Source: Odontesthes bonariensis
Lineage: Eukaryota > Chordata > Actinopteri > Atheriniformes > Atherinopsidae
DNA length: 64,000 nucleotides
Assembly: GCF_027942865.1 (NCBI RefSeq)
Contig: NC_134514.1
Span: 1,058,169-1,122,168, forward strand
Direction of reading: 5' to 3'
The notes under the pieces were generated by a model, which saw only the letters and a program-made list of their open reading frames with translations, was not told the DNA's origin and did not search any database. Both the position numbers and the translations under genes were made by a program. This document shows positions 1 to 10,805 of this stretch, in pieces (the first letter of the stretch is position 1; the number at the start of each line of letters is the position of its first letter).

Positions 1-595
1 GCTGGTTCCGGAGCCCAAGCCATGCGTCGAGGTGAGTCCGACTATATCTAACCGGAACCGCTCAGCCTTGCGCACCAGCTCACGCTCCTTCCCCAACAGA
101 GAGGTGACGTTCCACGTCCCAAGAGCCAGCTTCAGTAGCCGAGGATCAGACCGCCAAGGTCTCTGCCTTCGGCCGCCGCCCAGCTCACACTGCACCCGAC
201 CCCCATGGCCCCTCCCACGGGTGGTGAGCCCGTAGGAAGGGGGACCCGTGTCGTTTCTTCGGGCTGTGCCCGACCAAGCCCCATGGGCACAGACCCGCCC
301 ACCAGGCGCTCGCCGGCGGGCCCCACCCCTGGGCCTGGCTCCAGGGGGAGGCCCCAGTGACCCGTGTCCGGGCGAAGGAACACGGTGTCCAATTTTCTTC
401 ATCATCATAGGGGTTTTTATGAGCTGTTCTTTGTCTGGTCCCTCATCTAGGATCTGTTTGCCTCGGGTGACCCTACCAGGGGCTTAAAGCCCCAGACAAC
501 ATAGCTCCCAGACTCATTGGGGCACGCAAACCCCCCCACCACGGTAAGGTGACAGCTCATGGGGAGGGAGATTTCTGTTCACTCTCTTTAAAAAG
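1..595 (-). mobile_element. Rex3/RTE LINE, 5' end and start of endonuclease, cut by window edge
   Basis: The minus strand reads a G/C-rich 5' leader and then the start of an apurinic-type endonuclease, with GTWNVTSLLGKERELVRKAE followed by LDIVGLTSTHGLG near positions 20-120. This is the usual opening of RTE-clade ORFs in fish. The element continues past base 1, so the RT part is not seen. The leader at about 458-595 recurs at 12697-12830, where it is joined directly to RT sequence. Family assignment rests on likeness to the fuller Rex3 pieces in this window. Confidence 0.75.
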
Positions 596-995
596 GGCCA
601 GCTATATAATTTATTTTAATATATATATATTTGAAAACTAGAAGTTTCAAGGTTTTTAATGGTGTCACTTATATGTTTGAATGACAAAAACTCACAGAGT
701 TACAGATGTGTTTTTGGACAAATGTCAAAAATCCCGCCGGTGGGTTTTAGACTCCAGAGTGTTAAAACAGGGGTGCTGCATGTTGTTCCCCCTCTCTGCC
801 CCCCGCTTCCTGTCTCTCTGAACTTTCCATTAAAGGCACAAACCCCCCCCAAATTTTTTTTTAAATATTTAAAAAAAAAAAAAATTGTAAAAAATAAATA
901 AATAAAACCTGCGTTAATGTGCAATAAAATGTTTATCGGCGTTAAATAATCAACGAGTTAACTCGATAATAACGAGTTAACTCGCCCAGCCCTGC
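596..995. mobile_element. Possible hAT-type element end (low confidence)
   Basis: No gene is seen. The stretch ends with GAGTTAACTCG repeats followed by CGCCCAGCCCTG (about 984-995). On the other strand this reads CAGGGCTGGGCG, a form common at hAT ends. No matching left end is found. The same sequence recurs at 12830-13232 as part of the tandem duplication. Confidence 0.35.
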
Positions 996-1089
996 TTTTT
1001 ATGGTATCAGTTTGTGGTAAAAGAAGCATGAGCCTGAACATTCAATAATTTGTTTACTTTCATTTATTTTTTATTTAGTTTGAATGATG

Positions 1090-2595
1090 TTGATACAACA
1101 CAAAAGTCCAGCAAGAAGCTTCCGGTGACGTGGAGGCAGGAACCGATCTGGCGGCCGGCCAGACATCCGGCGATGTTGCATGAGGAACTGGAGGCGGTCT
1201 GGCGGGCGGTCTGGCGGGCGGTCTGGCGGGCGGTCTGGCGGGGCGGTCTGGCGGGGCGGTCTGGCGGGCGGTCTGGAGGGCTCTCTGGGCTCTCTAGGCT
1301 CTGGTGCTAGCTCTGGCTCTGTGGCCTCTATGGGCCCTAGCTATGGCTTTCTGGGCTCTGGGCGCTAGCTCCGGCTCTCTGGCTTCTATGGGCGCTAGCT
1401 TTGGCTTTCTGGCTTCTATGGGCGCTAGCTCTGTGGCCTCTATAGGCACTAGCTCTGTGGATGCTGTGGCTGCTAGCTCTCTGGACTCTGTGGCTGCTAG
1501 CTCTCTGGACTCTGTGGCTGCTAGCTCTCTGGACTCTGTGGATGCTAGCTCTCTGGACTCTGTGGATGCTAGCTCTCTGGACTCTGTGGCTGCTAGCTCT
1601 CTGGACTCTGTGGATGCTAGCTCTCTGGACTCTGTGGATGCTAGCTCTCTGGACTCTGTGGCTTCTAGCTCTCTGGACTCTGTGGCTGCTAGCTCTCTGG
1701 ACTCTGTGGCTTCTAGCTCTCTGGGCTCTGTGGCTTCTAGCTCTCTGGACTCTGTGGCTGCTAGCTCTCTGGACTCTGTGGCTTCTAGCTCTCTGGGCTC
1801 TGTGGCTGCTAGCTCTCTGGACTCTGTGGCTGCTAGCTCTCTGGACTCTGTGGCTTCTAGCTCTCTGGGCTCTGTGGCTGCTAGCTATCTGGACTGGGAG
1901 TCTGTGGACTGTGGTGTTGGAGAGGTGAGGGAGGATCTGTACAGCGTGATGAGTTTTTCTGGCTCCATGTCAAAAATGTCCAGCAACAAATCACGCTGTA
2001 CACTCCTCGCATGAGTCAAGACGTCTGCCAGGTTCTCAGTCCAATTCTGGAGATTCCGTTTTTCTAAAAGAAAGTCCAGCAGATCGTGAGTCACCTTAGG
2101 TGGTGTCCCACTCCAAGCAGCGCCAGAAGTCTTCGTATAAATCCCAGAACCTGTCGGAGTCCGCTGCATCCATGGCTGGTGATTTCCTTCTGTCAGGGGT
2201 GGGGTGGCAGAACACTAATACAGACTTCAAAAGGTAAAAGCAAACTGGGTTTATTTTAAGAAACAGAGTCAACAAAAGGCCGGATGACAAAACTAGACTG
2301 TGGGAACAAAAACATGAATATAAACTGTGATAAGAAAACAAATGACTTGACATGGCATGAAAAGCACTTAGCTTAAGTCGTGGCAAGACAAAGGAGATGG
2401 TGAATTCAGGGAAAGGAAATCACAAACTGAAAGGGGAGCCTGAGAAATAAATACTAAACTGGGAGTGATTGACAAATGAGTGAAACTGTGGGGAAGACAA
2501 TGGCAAAATTAAAACTAAACATGAACTCAAAAACCAAGACATAAACAACCTAAAACACGATAAAAACATAAAACTAAAAACATGGAGAAAACCCA
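1090..2595 (-). mobile_element. Ty3/gypsy-like LTR element fossil, unit A copy
   Basis: The LTR lies on the minus strand at about 2191-2595. It matches, in reverse, the plus-strand LTR at 25227-25627, including the AATAAACCC region and the CCCTGACA end. Beyond its inner end comes a short gag-like reading frame (MDAADSDRFWDLYEDFWRC) and further gag-like sequence that runs into a 24-bp minisatellite. The element is broken and incomplete: no protease, RT or integrase is seen. It predates the tandem duplication because unit B has it too. Confidence 0.6.
1477..1893. repeat. 24-bp minisatellite in gag region, 18 units
   Basis: The unit is built on CTAGCTCTCTGGACTCTGTG plus four variable bases. It repeats about 18 times with few changes. 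Because 24 is a multiple of three, an open frame of AASSLDSV-type octapeptides runs through the plus strand; this is antisense to the gag-like sequence and I do not call it a gene. A 12-bp GGCGGTCTGGCG-type run (about 1190-1275) precedes it. The sister array in unit B has 27 units. Confidence 0.92.
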
Positions 2596-3249
2596 ATGTT
2601 TTTAGTTTTATTATAGATGTAACAATGTCGCCGTGGAGTGAGGACACAGAGGCAAAGACAGATGTTTTCAGCAGCATATTTCCTGCCCTTCTCATGAATA
2701 CAGATGTTTTGACTTTGGTCTTTTCATGAGGAAAATTAAAGATGTCGAACACACCAATTTCCTAAAGGCACGAGTGAAATTCACGACTTAAAATGTGACA
2801 AACACTGCAAAAAAGAACTTACATTTCACTGTTAAACTGTTCAACATTTATCAGACTGTTTTGTGTTGATTAAAAAAAATCAGGAAACTTGATGTGGAAT
2901 TCAATTCAATTCATTTTTATTTATATAGCGCCAAATACAACAAATGTCATCTCAAGGCACTTAGATAATAAAGTCCAATTCAAGCCAATTGGAATTCAAT
3001 TAATTGGAATTGGAATTGCTATTAAAGGTAATATTCAGGTCTTCATGAGGTGCTGAACAAACCTCACATCTGCTCACATTCATCTGAATCTGATGCGGGG
3101 CTTTTTGAAGGAACACAGAAGAGGTTCTGTTCCTGTATTCAGAGATTTAAAAGAGGCTAAAAACGTGCATCAGTGTGTTTTATGGCTGCGTGATGAAGAT
3201 AAGCAGAGCTACTTTAAAATCTTATCCGATTAATTAAAATAAACTTATT
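2596..3249. other. OR1 3' flank with an L2-type 3' tail
   Basis: No gene is seen. At about 2898-2990 the sequence TTTATTTATATAGCGCCAAA and what follows is the usual 3' end of fish L2-type LINEs and their SINE partners. A/T-rich direct repeats of the AATTCAATT and AATTGGAATT kind follow it. The same tail is at 15238-15335 in unit B. Confidence 0.55.
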
Positions 3250-4179
3250 TCAATTCTTTACATTTGAAATAAGATCTTTACAAATATTCCGGATCTTGGA
3301 CATGTTCAGACCATATATCGCAGGATTAAAAAGAGGCTGAACCGTGAAGAAATATAATGACAGAAAAATACGCAACACCTTCGGTACATGACTCATGTTA
3401 AATCTGCTCTGTGATATTTCAAAGGTACCAGCAAAGGTAAAGTTCAAGATGGAAGCCAGGTGAGGCGTGCAGGTGCTGACAGCTTTCTGTCGGGTCTGTT
3501 TGGATCCAGAGAAACATACAATAAAAATCTGAATGTAAGTGTAAAGGATTAGAAATAAAGCAACAATGATTGTGCCAAAAGTAGCAATGAGCCCATAGAT
3601 GTTGATTAAAGTTGTTTCATAGCATGCCAGTTTGACCACAGAGTGCATATCACAGTAAACTTTGTTAATCCTGTTCCCACAGAGCTGCAACGGTGTAATC
3701 AGAGATAAAGAGATAACCATCGCAAAAAAAGGATATAGCCACGTCACAGAGATGAGAATGGCAATCTTTTTAGGTGTCATACGTGAGATGTACTGCAGAG
3801 GATAACAGATAGCAAGATATCTGTCATAGGACATGACAGCGAGGTTTAAAAACTCTACAGCTCCGTAAGAATGAGCAATAAAAAGCTGCAGGAAGCAAAG
3901 AGGAGCAGAAACAGTGTGAACGTCAGAGAGGATCTGAATCAGCAGGAATGGAACCAGCCCTGAACTACCATACAGCTCATTCACAAACAGGCTGCACAGA
4001 AACATGTACATGGGTCCATGTAAGCTCCTGTTCACACCGATAACCACGATGAGCAGAACATTAGAACCAACTATTAAAATATACAATGACAGGGTGAATA
4101 TAAAATAAAAGTACTTTAAAAGTCCAGGGTCAAAGTAACCACCAAGTGTGAAATATGAAACCTGTGAGGTGTTCATCAT
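3250..4179 (-). CDS. Olfactory receptor OR1 (teleost, one-exon GPCR)
   Basis: This is a 309-residue seven-transmembrane odorant receptor, expected in the cilia of olfactory neurons and coupled to G-olf. It has an N-glycosylation site at N3, TM1 with GSN at 38-40, PMYMFLC at 56-62, a C95 disulfide partner, MSYDRYLAICY at 116-126, KAVSTCTPH at 232-240 and PLFNPAIY at 282-289. The start is the first of two adjacent ATGs; either is possible. Length and motifs are complete, so it looks functional. It is about 96% identical to OR2 (13 of 309 residues differ). OR1 departs from its relatives at the usually fixed ACSDT (here ACYET, 185-189), which may mean relaxed constraint. I think it belongs to the fish delta-like OR group, but that rests on memory of motifs. 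Confidence 0.95.
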   Translation of the reverse strand: MMNTSQVSYFTLGGYFDPGLLKYFYFIFTLSLYILIVGSNVLLIVVIGVNRSLHGPMYMFLCSLFVNELYGSSGLVPFLLIQILSDVHTVSAPLCFLQLFIAHSYGAVEFLNLAVMSYDRYLAICYPLQYISRMTPKKIAILISVTWLYPFFAMVISLSLITPLQLCGNRINKVYCDMHSVVKLACYETTLINIYGLIATFGTIIVALFLILYTYIQIFIVCFSGSKQTRQKAVSTCTPHLASILNFTFAGTFEISQSRFNMSHVPKVLRIFLSLYFFTVQPLFNPAIYGLNMSKIRNICKDLISNVKN

Positions 4180-5046
4180 GATGAATCATTCTACACATCA
4201 AACAAAGAATTAGTTCATGTCCTGTGAAACAAAGTTGTTGCATTTCTCCTGGTTCAAATCTGCCTTTTTCAACAAGCTCCCGCTGAAAGATAAAACACAC
4301 ACAAAGCCACCACTGAGAGGACCATCCATGCTTCAAACCTGCTGTCCTGCTTCAGTCTCTCTGCCGACTGAAACATTTCAACTTCCTCAACATCTTTTAA
4401 CTTTTCAGCAGAGGGTGACAGCAGCTGCTGAGTTGCCTCATTATGAAAGTTCCCACTGGTGTTTTAGTTTCCCACCATCTCTGCCCCCCCCCAACTGAAC
4501 ACATCCACTTCTGTCCCTTTTTTCCACCCACTTTTGTGTCGGCTTTGTTTCCCTGCTGATCATGAAAGGCCTTTAATCCCAATAACATGTTGAAGTCTCT
4601 GTCACAGAATGCTGTGATCGACCGTATTAAATGCAGGACTGATGGAGATTTCTTTTTTGTGTGAATCACAATCATTTATACATCAAATATCTGTTTGAAT
4701 CAGATGCTAAATTATTTATCAGGAAGATATTTTATCTTCCAAAACTGCCCTGTTCAGGATGTAGTACGTAAAGAGAACTTGATACATTTGTGTTGGGCTT
4801 ACAAAGAGGAACATTTGTGCTTTGTCAAGTACTCCAAGCATATTCTTTCTACCTTGTGATCAAAATCATCTCACATTCAATCTCCACCACAGCTGTTCAA
4901 ATCTGTTAACTTAAAGTTGTTCCTCTCTGTAAACACAACATTTAAATTCAGATGCGTCAATCAAGCCTGTGAATAAATAACAGAGGAAGCAGGATGTAGC
5001 TCAATATGAGTAGTTAACTCGTTCAAGATATTTGACGTATAGATCA
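4180..5046. other. OR1 upstream region, no gene seen
   Basis: From 4180 to about 4617 this matches unit B (16523-16962) closely and probably holds the OR1 promoter and a 5' exon, though I cannot fix a start site. From 4618 to 5046 the sequence is specific to unit A, A/T-rich, and shows no gene or clear repeat. Confidence 0.5.
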
Positions 5047-6060
5047 GTATTTATGTCATATGTTGGTGTAGATTCTCGAAACGCGCTCTAGGCACTAACT
5101 CTGGCTCCAGCTCTCTGGGCGCTAGCTCTTTGGGCTCTCTCTCAAAATGGGAAAAAGTGGGAAAATTGTGGCGCCAACTGCCAAAAAATGCCCTATTTTA
5201 GAGGCCTTATAACTCAGCCATACAGCATCGCACAGACCTCATTCAATGTTTATATGTGACAGGAGACTCTCGGCTTTAACTGACCCAAAGGGTTTGTTGA
5301 TACATTACACAGCTTTGACACAACGGCAGTTTACGTTTTAGGAAGACTACATCTCAGCTGAGGTGTCTCTCCCACTCTGTTTCTCACTCTAAATTCGATA
5401 CTGCACCAATTCCTCGAACAAATGTCATTCATATCCAAAATACCTGCCCAATCTGGACAAATTTTCCTTCAAATTGTAGGTATTTTTGTCCTCTTTCACA
5501 CAGTCACACTCATTGAGCTTTGCATCACAGATTTCTCACAAATTGCCTCTGAGGGCAGAGAGTTGGCCCTCCAGCTGACATTCCGCCCATTATAAACGCC
5601 TAAAATCATAAAATTAATGTGAAAAATTATTTTAAAACGGCCATTAAAAACGAGCCAAACATAGTAGCCGAATAAAAATTACACCGCTGGCTTCTGCCGT
5701 CTCTTGGGGTGCTGACGGTTAAATAATTATTCGGATACGACTTGTACTTTTCGAACAGCGCCCATTTGTTCGAGAAAGGCTACAGTCAAAATTATAGTGC
5801 AATTTTAAGAAGCCATAGTGTGTGCACATATGTCAGTTTGCTCTCTGTATAACACAGACGAGCCGCAGCTGGTTCCATCTCCGTAGCAACGCCTTGTTAG
5901 CCTGCTCTGTTCTAAGACTGCTGATGAGGGCAGAGCCAAGATGGCTGCCCTGTTATAACAGCTTCATGTTATAAATCTGATCTGCTTTTCCCCTTTAAAC
6001 TGATAGTGAGGGGAAGTTTGAAAATACCCACAATGCAATGGGAAAATGCATTGCGAGGAT
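5047..6060. repeat. Interspersed repeat block X, unit A copy
   Basis: This non-coding block is matched by 17340-18141 plus 18995-19192 in unit B. A part of it (CATAACTCAGCCATAC and neighbours) recurs at 5208-5290, 10088-10150, 17504-17570 and 19372-19450, so it is a dispersed repeat with internal duplication. Its left edge carries GCTAGCTCTTTGGGCTCTCT (5124-5143), close to the gag minisatellite unit. It ends with CAATGCAATGGGAAAATGC (6031-6049), where the L1 has inserted. I cannot assign a family. Confidence 0.5.
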
Positions 6061-9000
6061 CTCCTCTCATTTTGAAGCTTTATTTGAACTTCGGACTTGG
6101 AAGTCTTTGGTTTCTGCTTTTATAGTTCATTGTTCACTGTTTGTTGTTCTTGTTGTCATGGGTAATGTCACACAAGTTTACACAGTTTGGAAAAAGATAT
6201 GCATCGCCAGGAGTATAAAGTAGTCACACTAAACGTCAATGGGCTGCATAATCCGATAAAAAGGAGTAAAATTATTGCAAAAATGAAGCGAGAAAAGCCG
6301 CAGATAATATACTGGCAGGAGACACATCTCTCTTCTTCTGAACATGAAAAATTAAAAAAGCTTGGGTTCCAAAATACCTATTATTCATTTCATAAATCAG
6401 GCCGGAGGAGAGGTGTGGCCACACTGATCCCCAATACAGTAAATTTTGAGTTCATTTCCCAGGTGAAAGATAATGAAGGGAGATTTGTCTTAGTAAAAGG
6501 CAAATTAGATAATGAAGCAGTAACTTTATTTAATGCCCCCCCGGGGAGTAACAAATCCTTTTTTAAGAAAATATTCGAATTGATGGTAAAGGAAACACAG
6601 GGAATCCTGATTCTTGGTGGTGACTTTAACATCCAACTTCAACCAAAATTAGATACATCTAACCAACGCCAAAAGAAAAGCCCAAATGCCACCTTGGTTC
6701 AGCGAACGCTTACAGAACTGGGCCTTATTGATGTGTGGAGAGAGTCCCATCCCATAGAAAAACAATTTACATATTACTCCCCTTGTCACTCTGTTTACTC
6801 GCGGATTGATTACTTATTTATGTATAAATCAGACTGGCATAGGGTCAGAGATTGTGAGATAGGGATTAGAGACTTATCTGATCATTCAGGCGTATATTTG
6901 ACCTTATATCTAAACAACCAACGGAAAAATACACTTTGGAGGCTTAATACAAGCATTTTAAATGACTAAGCAGTACGGAAACAGATCCAGCAGGAATTTG
7001 AAACATACCTACAGTATAATGATAATGGAGAAGTGTCTCCTAATACTTTGTGGGATGCAGCAAAGGCTGTAATTCGAGGTAAGATAATTGCCCTTACGGC
7101 CTCAAGATATAAATGGTATATATGATGAAGAAATTGAAAAACAACTTAAATTTATCAAACAAAAGTACTATGAGACAGGATCGAGGGCTATGAAACTCCT
7201 TTCTTGGAGGATCCGAAAACAACAGGATAAAAATACAATATATAAAATTAGGAACCCTGTGACAAAAAATATGAGCGGCAATCTAGAAGACATCCAACGC
7301 TCGTTTGAACTATACTATAAGGACTTGTATACTCAACCAACCAGAGCCGATACCACAATAATAGAGACGTTTCTAAGTTCGCTGGACCTACCATCCATAG
7401 GAGAAAAACAGAACAAAGAAATTATGGCTGAGATAAAGCTAGAAGAATTGAATAAAGCCATCTCAAGATTGAAAGCTAATAAAGCTCCTGGGGCAGATGG
7501 ATATTCGTCTGAATTGTACAAAACATTTAGAACACAAATAACACCCATGCTGCTTAACTGCTTTAACCACACTTTGAGAACAGGAGAAGCCCCGCAGTCA
7601 TGGAAGGAAGCAGTCATTTCTGTCATCCCAAAAGAAGGGAAAGATAAAAATGAATGCAGCTCATATAGACCAATATCAGTCCTCAATGTAGACTATAAAC
7701 TGTTTGCCTCAGTCCTATCTAAAAGGCTGGAAGCTATTATCCCGGAGCTAATAGAGTTGGACCAAACAGGCTTTGTACTAAATAGACAGACACAGGATAA
7801 CTTAAGGAGAACATTACAAGTGATGAGTCATGTTACTTCGACCAAAATTGGTGCAGTGTTGGTCAGTCTAGATGCCGAAAAGGCCTTTGACTCAGTAGGC
7901 TGGGAATATTTGTATAGGGTACTTGCAAGATTTGGCTTTAAGGACTGCTTCACTACATGTATTAAATCGTTATACTCCTCTCCAACAGCCAGGATGAGGA
8001 TAAATGGACACCTGTCACAAACTATTCACCTAGAAAGAGGGACACGCCAGGGATGTCCCCTGAGTCCGACCTTGTTTGCCTTATTTATTGAACCTTTGGC
8101 CCAAGCAATTAGAGAGGACCCTGAGATAAAGGGGACAACTATTAGAGGAGAGGAACATAAAATTTGTATGTTTGCAGATGATGTCCTGCTCTTTATCACA
8201 ACCCCTGACTCGAGCATCCCCAGATTGATGTGTCTATTAAAGACTTACAACTCATACTCTGGATACAAGCTAAATATTCAAACAACTCAAACCCTTACAT
8301 TTAATTATACTCCCCATCCAGATATAAAAAAGAAGTACAACTTTAAATGGGACTCTCCCACAATAAAATATTTAGGAATAAATCTACCAAAAGATATGTC
8401 GAAGCTTTCTGAAATTAATTATGGCCCCATCAACAAAGCGGTAAAATCAGACATCTCTAGATGGACGATGCTCCCGCTGGATATGAGCAATAGAATAGAA
8501 ATAATCAAAATGAATGTGTTGCCACGATTTCTTTATCTCTTCCAGTCCTTACCCCTGGAGATACCACCCAAACAATTTGATGAATGGGACGGGTGGATTT
8601 CAAGGTTTATTTGGAACGGTAAAAGACCGAGGGTACGGTTCAAGACACTGCAATTGAAGAAGGAGACGGGAGGAAGAGCTCTACCATGCTTACAGGACTA
8701 TTATCATGCTGCACAATTGAAACCCTTAGTATACTGGTGTACACCAAATTATGAATCTAAATGGAAGTCTTTGGAAATGACACAGACAGATATTCCAATA
8801 CAATCAATATAGGAAACAAAAGCCAAGCAGAAAAGAATTATAACAGCTTGAATCAATGGACCCTATTCTCGGTTAAACTGTGGTTTAAGGTGTTGAGGAA
8901 ATTGCAGCTAGAGAAACAGGCCAGGGTCTTGAATTGGGTAGCATATGATCCAGAATTTGAACCTGCAAGACTGGACGGGAGCTTTAAACAGTGGATTAGG

Positions 9001-10000
9001 AGAGGCATCACATCCTTTTGTTCACTCACTTCAAACAGTAAATTTCAGAGTTACAAGGCAATTTCTGACTCATTTGGATTGGAAAAATGCGATTTTTTTA
9101 GATACCTACAAGCCAGAGACTACTTTAATAAAATATCACAAATCAAAACGGGGAAAGAATATAACCTGATCTCTTTATTCCATGAAGCATATGAAAAAAA
9201 CAACATTAAAAAACTGATCTCACGAATATATGAAAGTATGCAAACCTCCAAAAATCACTCTACATTATCCATCAAACAAAAATGGGAAAAGGAGTCTGGT
9301 ACAGAAATATCAGATGAGTCTTGGATGGAGAAATGTGAGACACAAGCAACCACTGCGAACTCAAGGTCATTAAGAGAGTTTGGTTGGAAGAATGTTGTGA
9401 GGTTTTTTATCACTCCTAAAATAACAGCTTTGCAATCAGGCTCTCAGAGTCCGGGGCTTTGTTGGAGACAATGTGGAGTCGCTATGGCTAATCATTTTCA
9501 TGTCTTTTGGGCTTGTCAAAGAATTCAACCATATTGGAAGGAAGTAACTAATGAAATATGTAAGATGATGGGACTGGAAATAGACTACTCTTTTACTACT
9601 TTGTATCTAGGTAAAATACCAGAATCTGTCCCTCACAAATGCAAATATCTGCTAAAGATTCTCTTGGCATGTGGTAGAAAGGCTATAACCCGAAAATGGC
9701 TCCGGACTGACCCCCCAGCATTGCACCAGTGGAGGAAAATAGTGAAAGAAGTTTATTGTATGGAGAGACTGACTTATATTTTAAGATTGGAATTGGAGAA
9801 ATGTGTTGAATGTTGGGAAAATGGATCATGTATGCACTGTACCTGGAATAGTGTGACACTGTACTTCGATGTATTGAGAAGAATGTGACCCTATACTGTT
9901 ACACCCATGAGTATGTTGTATGTTTGCTTTTTGTTTTTCCTTTATTTCTTTCTGTACAAAATTCAAAATCCAAAATAAAAAGTTTAAAAAAAAAAAAAAA
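6061..10000 (+). mobile_element. L1/Tx1-type LINE, 5'-truncated, with poly(A) tail
   Basis: The element has an ORF2-like endonuclease-RT region, AATAAA at 9974-9979 and a 15-base A run at 9986-10000. ORF1 is missing. It sits inside repeat block X. Unit B keeps the empty site, where 19193-19284 (about 92 bp) is absent from unit A, so the insertion removed target DNA, and I see no clear target duplication. It inserted after the tandem duplication or was lost from unit B. Few disruptions suggest it is fairly young. Confidence 0.88.
6187..9888 (+). pseudogene. L1 ORF2 (endonuclease + reverse transcriptase), three frame segments
   Basis: Segment 6187-6969 is the endonuclease (LNVNGL, QETHLSS, GGDFNIQL, SRIDYLF, SDHSGVYLTL). 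It ends at an in-frame TAA (6967-6969), after which the frame stays open to about 7105. A frame change then leads into 7088-8812, the RT, with APGADGYSSELYK, SYRPISVLNVDYKLF, LDAEKAFDSVGWEYL, GTRQGCPLSPTLFALF and the catalytic FADD. A second frame change at about 8761-8812 leads to the C-terminal part (to 9888), with a C-x3-C...NHFHVFWAC zinc-knuckle-like motif. One stop and two frame changes in 3.7 kb make it inactive but recent. Confidence 0.88.
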
Positions 10001-10157
10001 GACCTGTCTTATGAATGTTGGGCCGAAAATCAATTGAAAAGCACTTAACGATCCAAAAAAGCAAAAAACTACCCTATTTTGGAGGCCTCATAACTCAGCC
10101 ATACGACATCACAGAGACCTCATTCAAAGTTTATATGTGAAAGAAGACTCTCAACAT
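10001..10157. repeat. Repeat block X, distal piece after the L1
   Basis: Bases from GACCTGTCT to about 10157 match unit B 19285-19440. This is the far side of the L1 insertion site and the right end of duplication unit A. Confidence 0.7.
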
Positions 10158-10805
10158 AACCCTCTGGAGTCTAAGGCCTTTTCAGAGACTTTGAGGCAGT
10201 TTTCACCACCTTGACATTTTCAAGTATTTCAACTAACTGTAAACATCTATGCAAAAGTGACACATATGGTTGTATTCTGAAAAGCCTAACAAAAAACAAT
10301 ATGAGAGTGAAGTGAATGTAATACAAACAAGTTTTATTTAAATTGAGGTTAAACACAACTGTACAAAAAAACAAGTTTTAGAGGTCTTCAAACAGTGCAA
10401 GAAAACACACTATAAATATATCTAGCCAAGACTTTTGAAGGTTGAACCTTGTAAACAAAAGCGTTGGCTGCATAAAAGTAAAAAGTGCAGTCAGAAATGT
10501 TTTTTTGTTTTCACACAAACTGTAAAAAAGTAATTGTAACTCCAGGCAGTGTCTCTGAGAGTTGAATACTAATTAGATGGGTGTGTAACACCCCTGATTC
10601 CCCCCACCCCCCTGTCACTCTCCATGTGATAATTGTCTGTCACTGGCAGGACATTGCTGCCTTCCCCCACATGCTGGCTGAATGGGGTGTGTTCTCACCT
10701 GTGAATAGCCACTCAATCACCTGGTACTTTACATGTGAATAGCGATAGGTGTGGCCTAGGAGGCTGCTGCAGTCAGAGAGTACAGAAAATCCAAAGATTT
10801 CTGTT
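10158..10805. mobile_element. piggyBac-like end fragment (tentative)
   Basis: The stretch begins ATAACCCTCTGGAGTC, close to the TTAACCC start of piggyBac-like ends. No transposase motif is readable and no right end is seen before the Rex3 piece at 10806. I see no host gene here. Confidence 0.35.

Larger units (their letters stand above)
458..10157 (+). repeat. Segmental tandem duplication, unit A
   Basis: This stretch is matched in the same order and orientation by 12697-19440. Shared landmarks are the Rex3 leader, an LTR-element fossil with minisatellite, an L2-type tail, an OR gene and a repeat block. The offset is 12.2-12.35 kb (OR stop 3250 versus 15593). Unit A alone carries an L1 insertion (about 6061-10000). 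A stretch of about 430 bp (4618-5046) has been replaced by unrelated sequence in unit B. Confidence 0.9.

Noticed and set aside
1304-2014. Plus-strand frame of AASSLDSV repeats (also 13315-14352)
   Set aside because: A 24-bp minisatellite is a multiple of three and stays open by chance. It is antisense to gag-like LTR sequence and changes length between duplicates.
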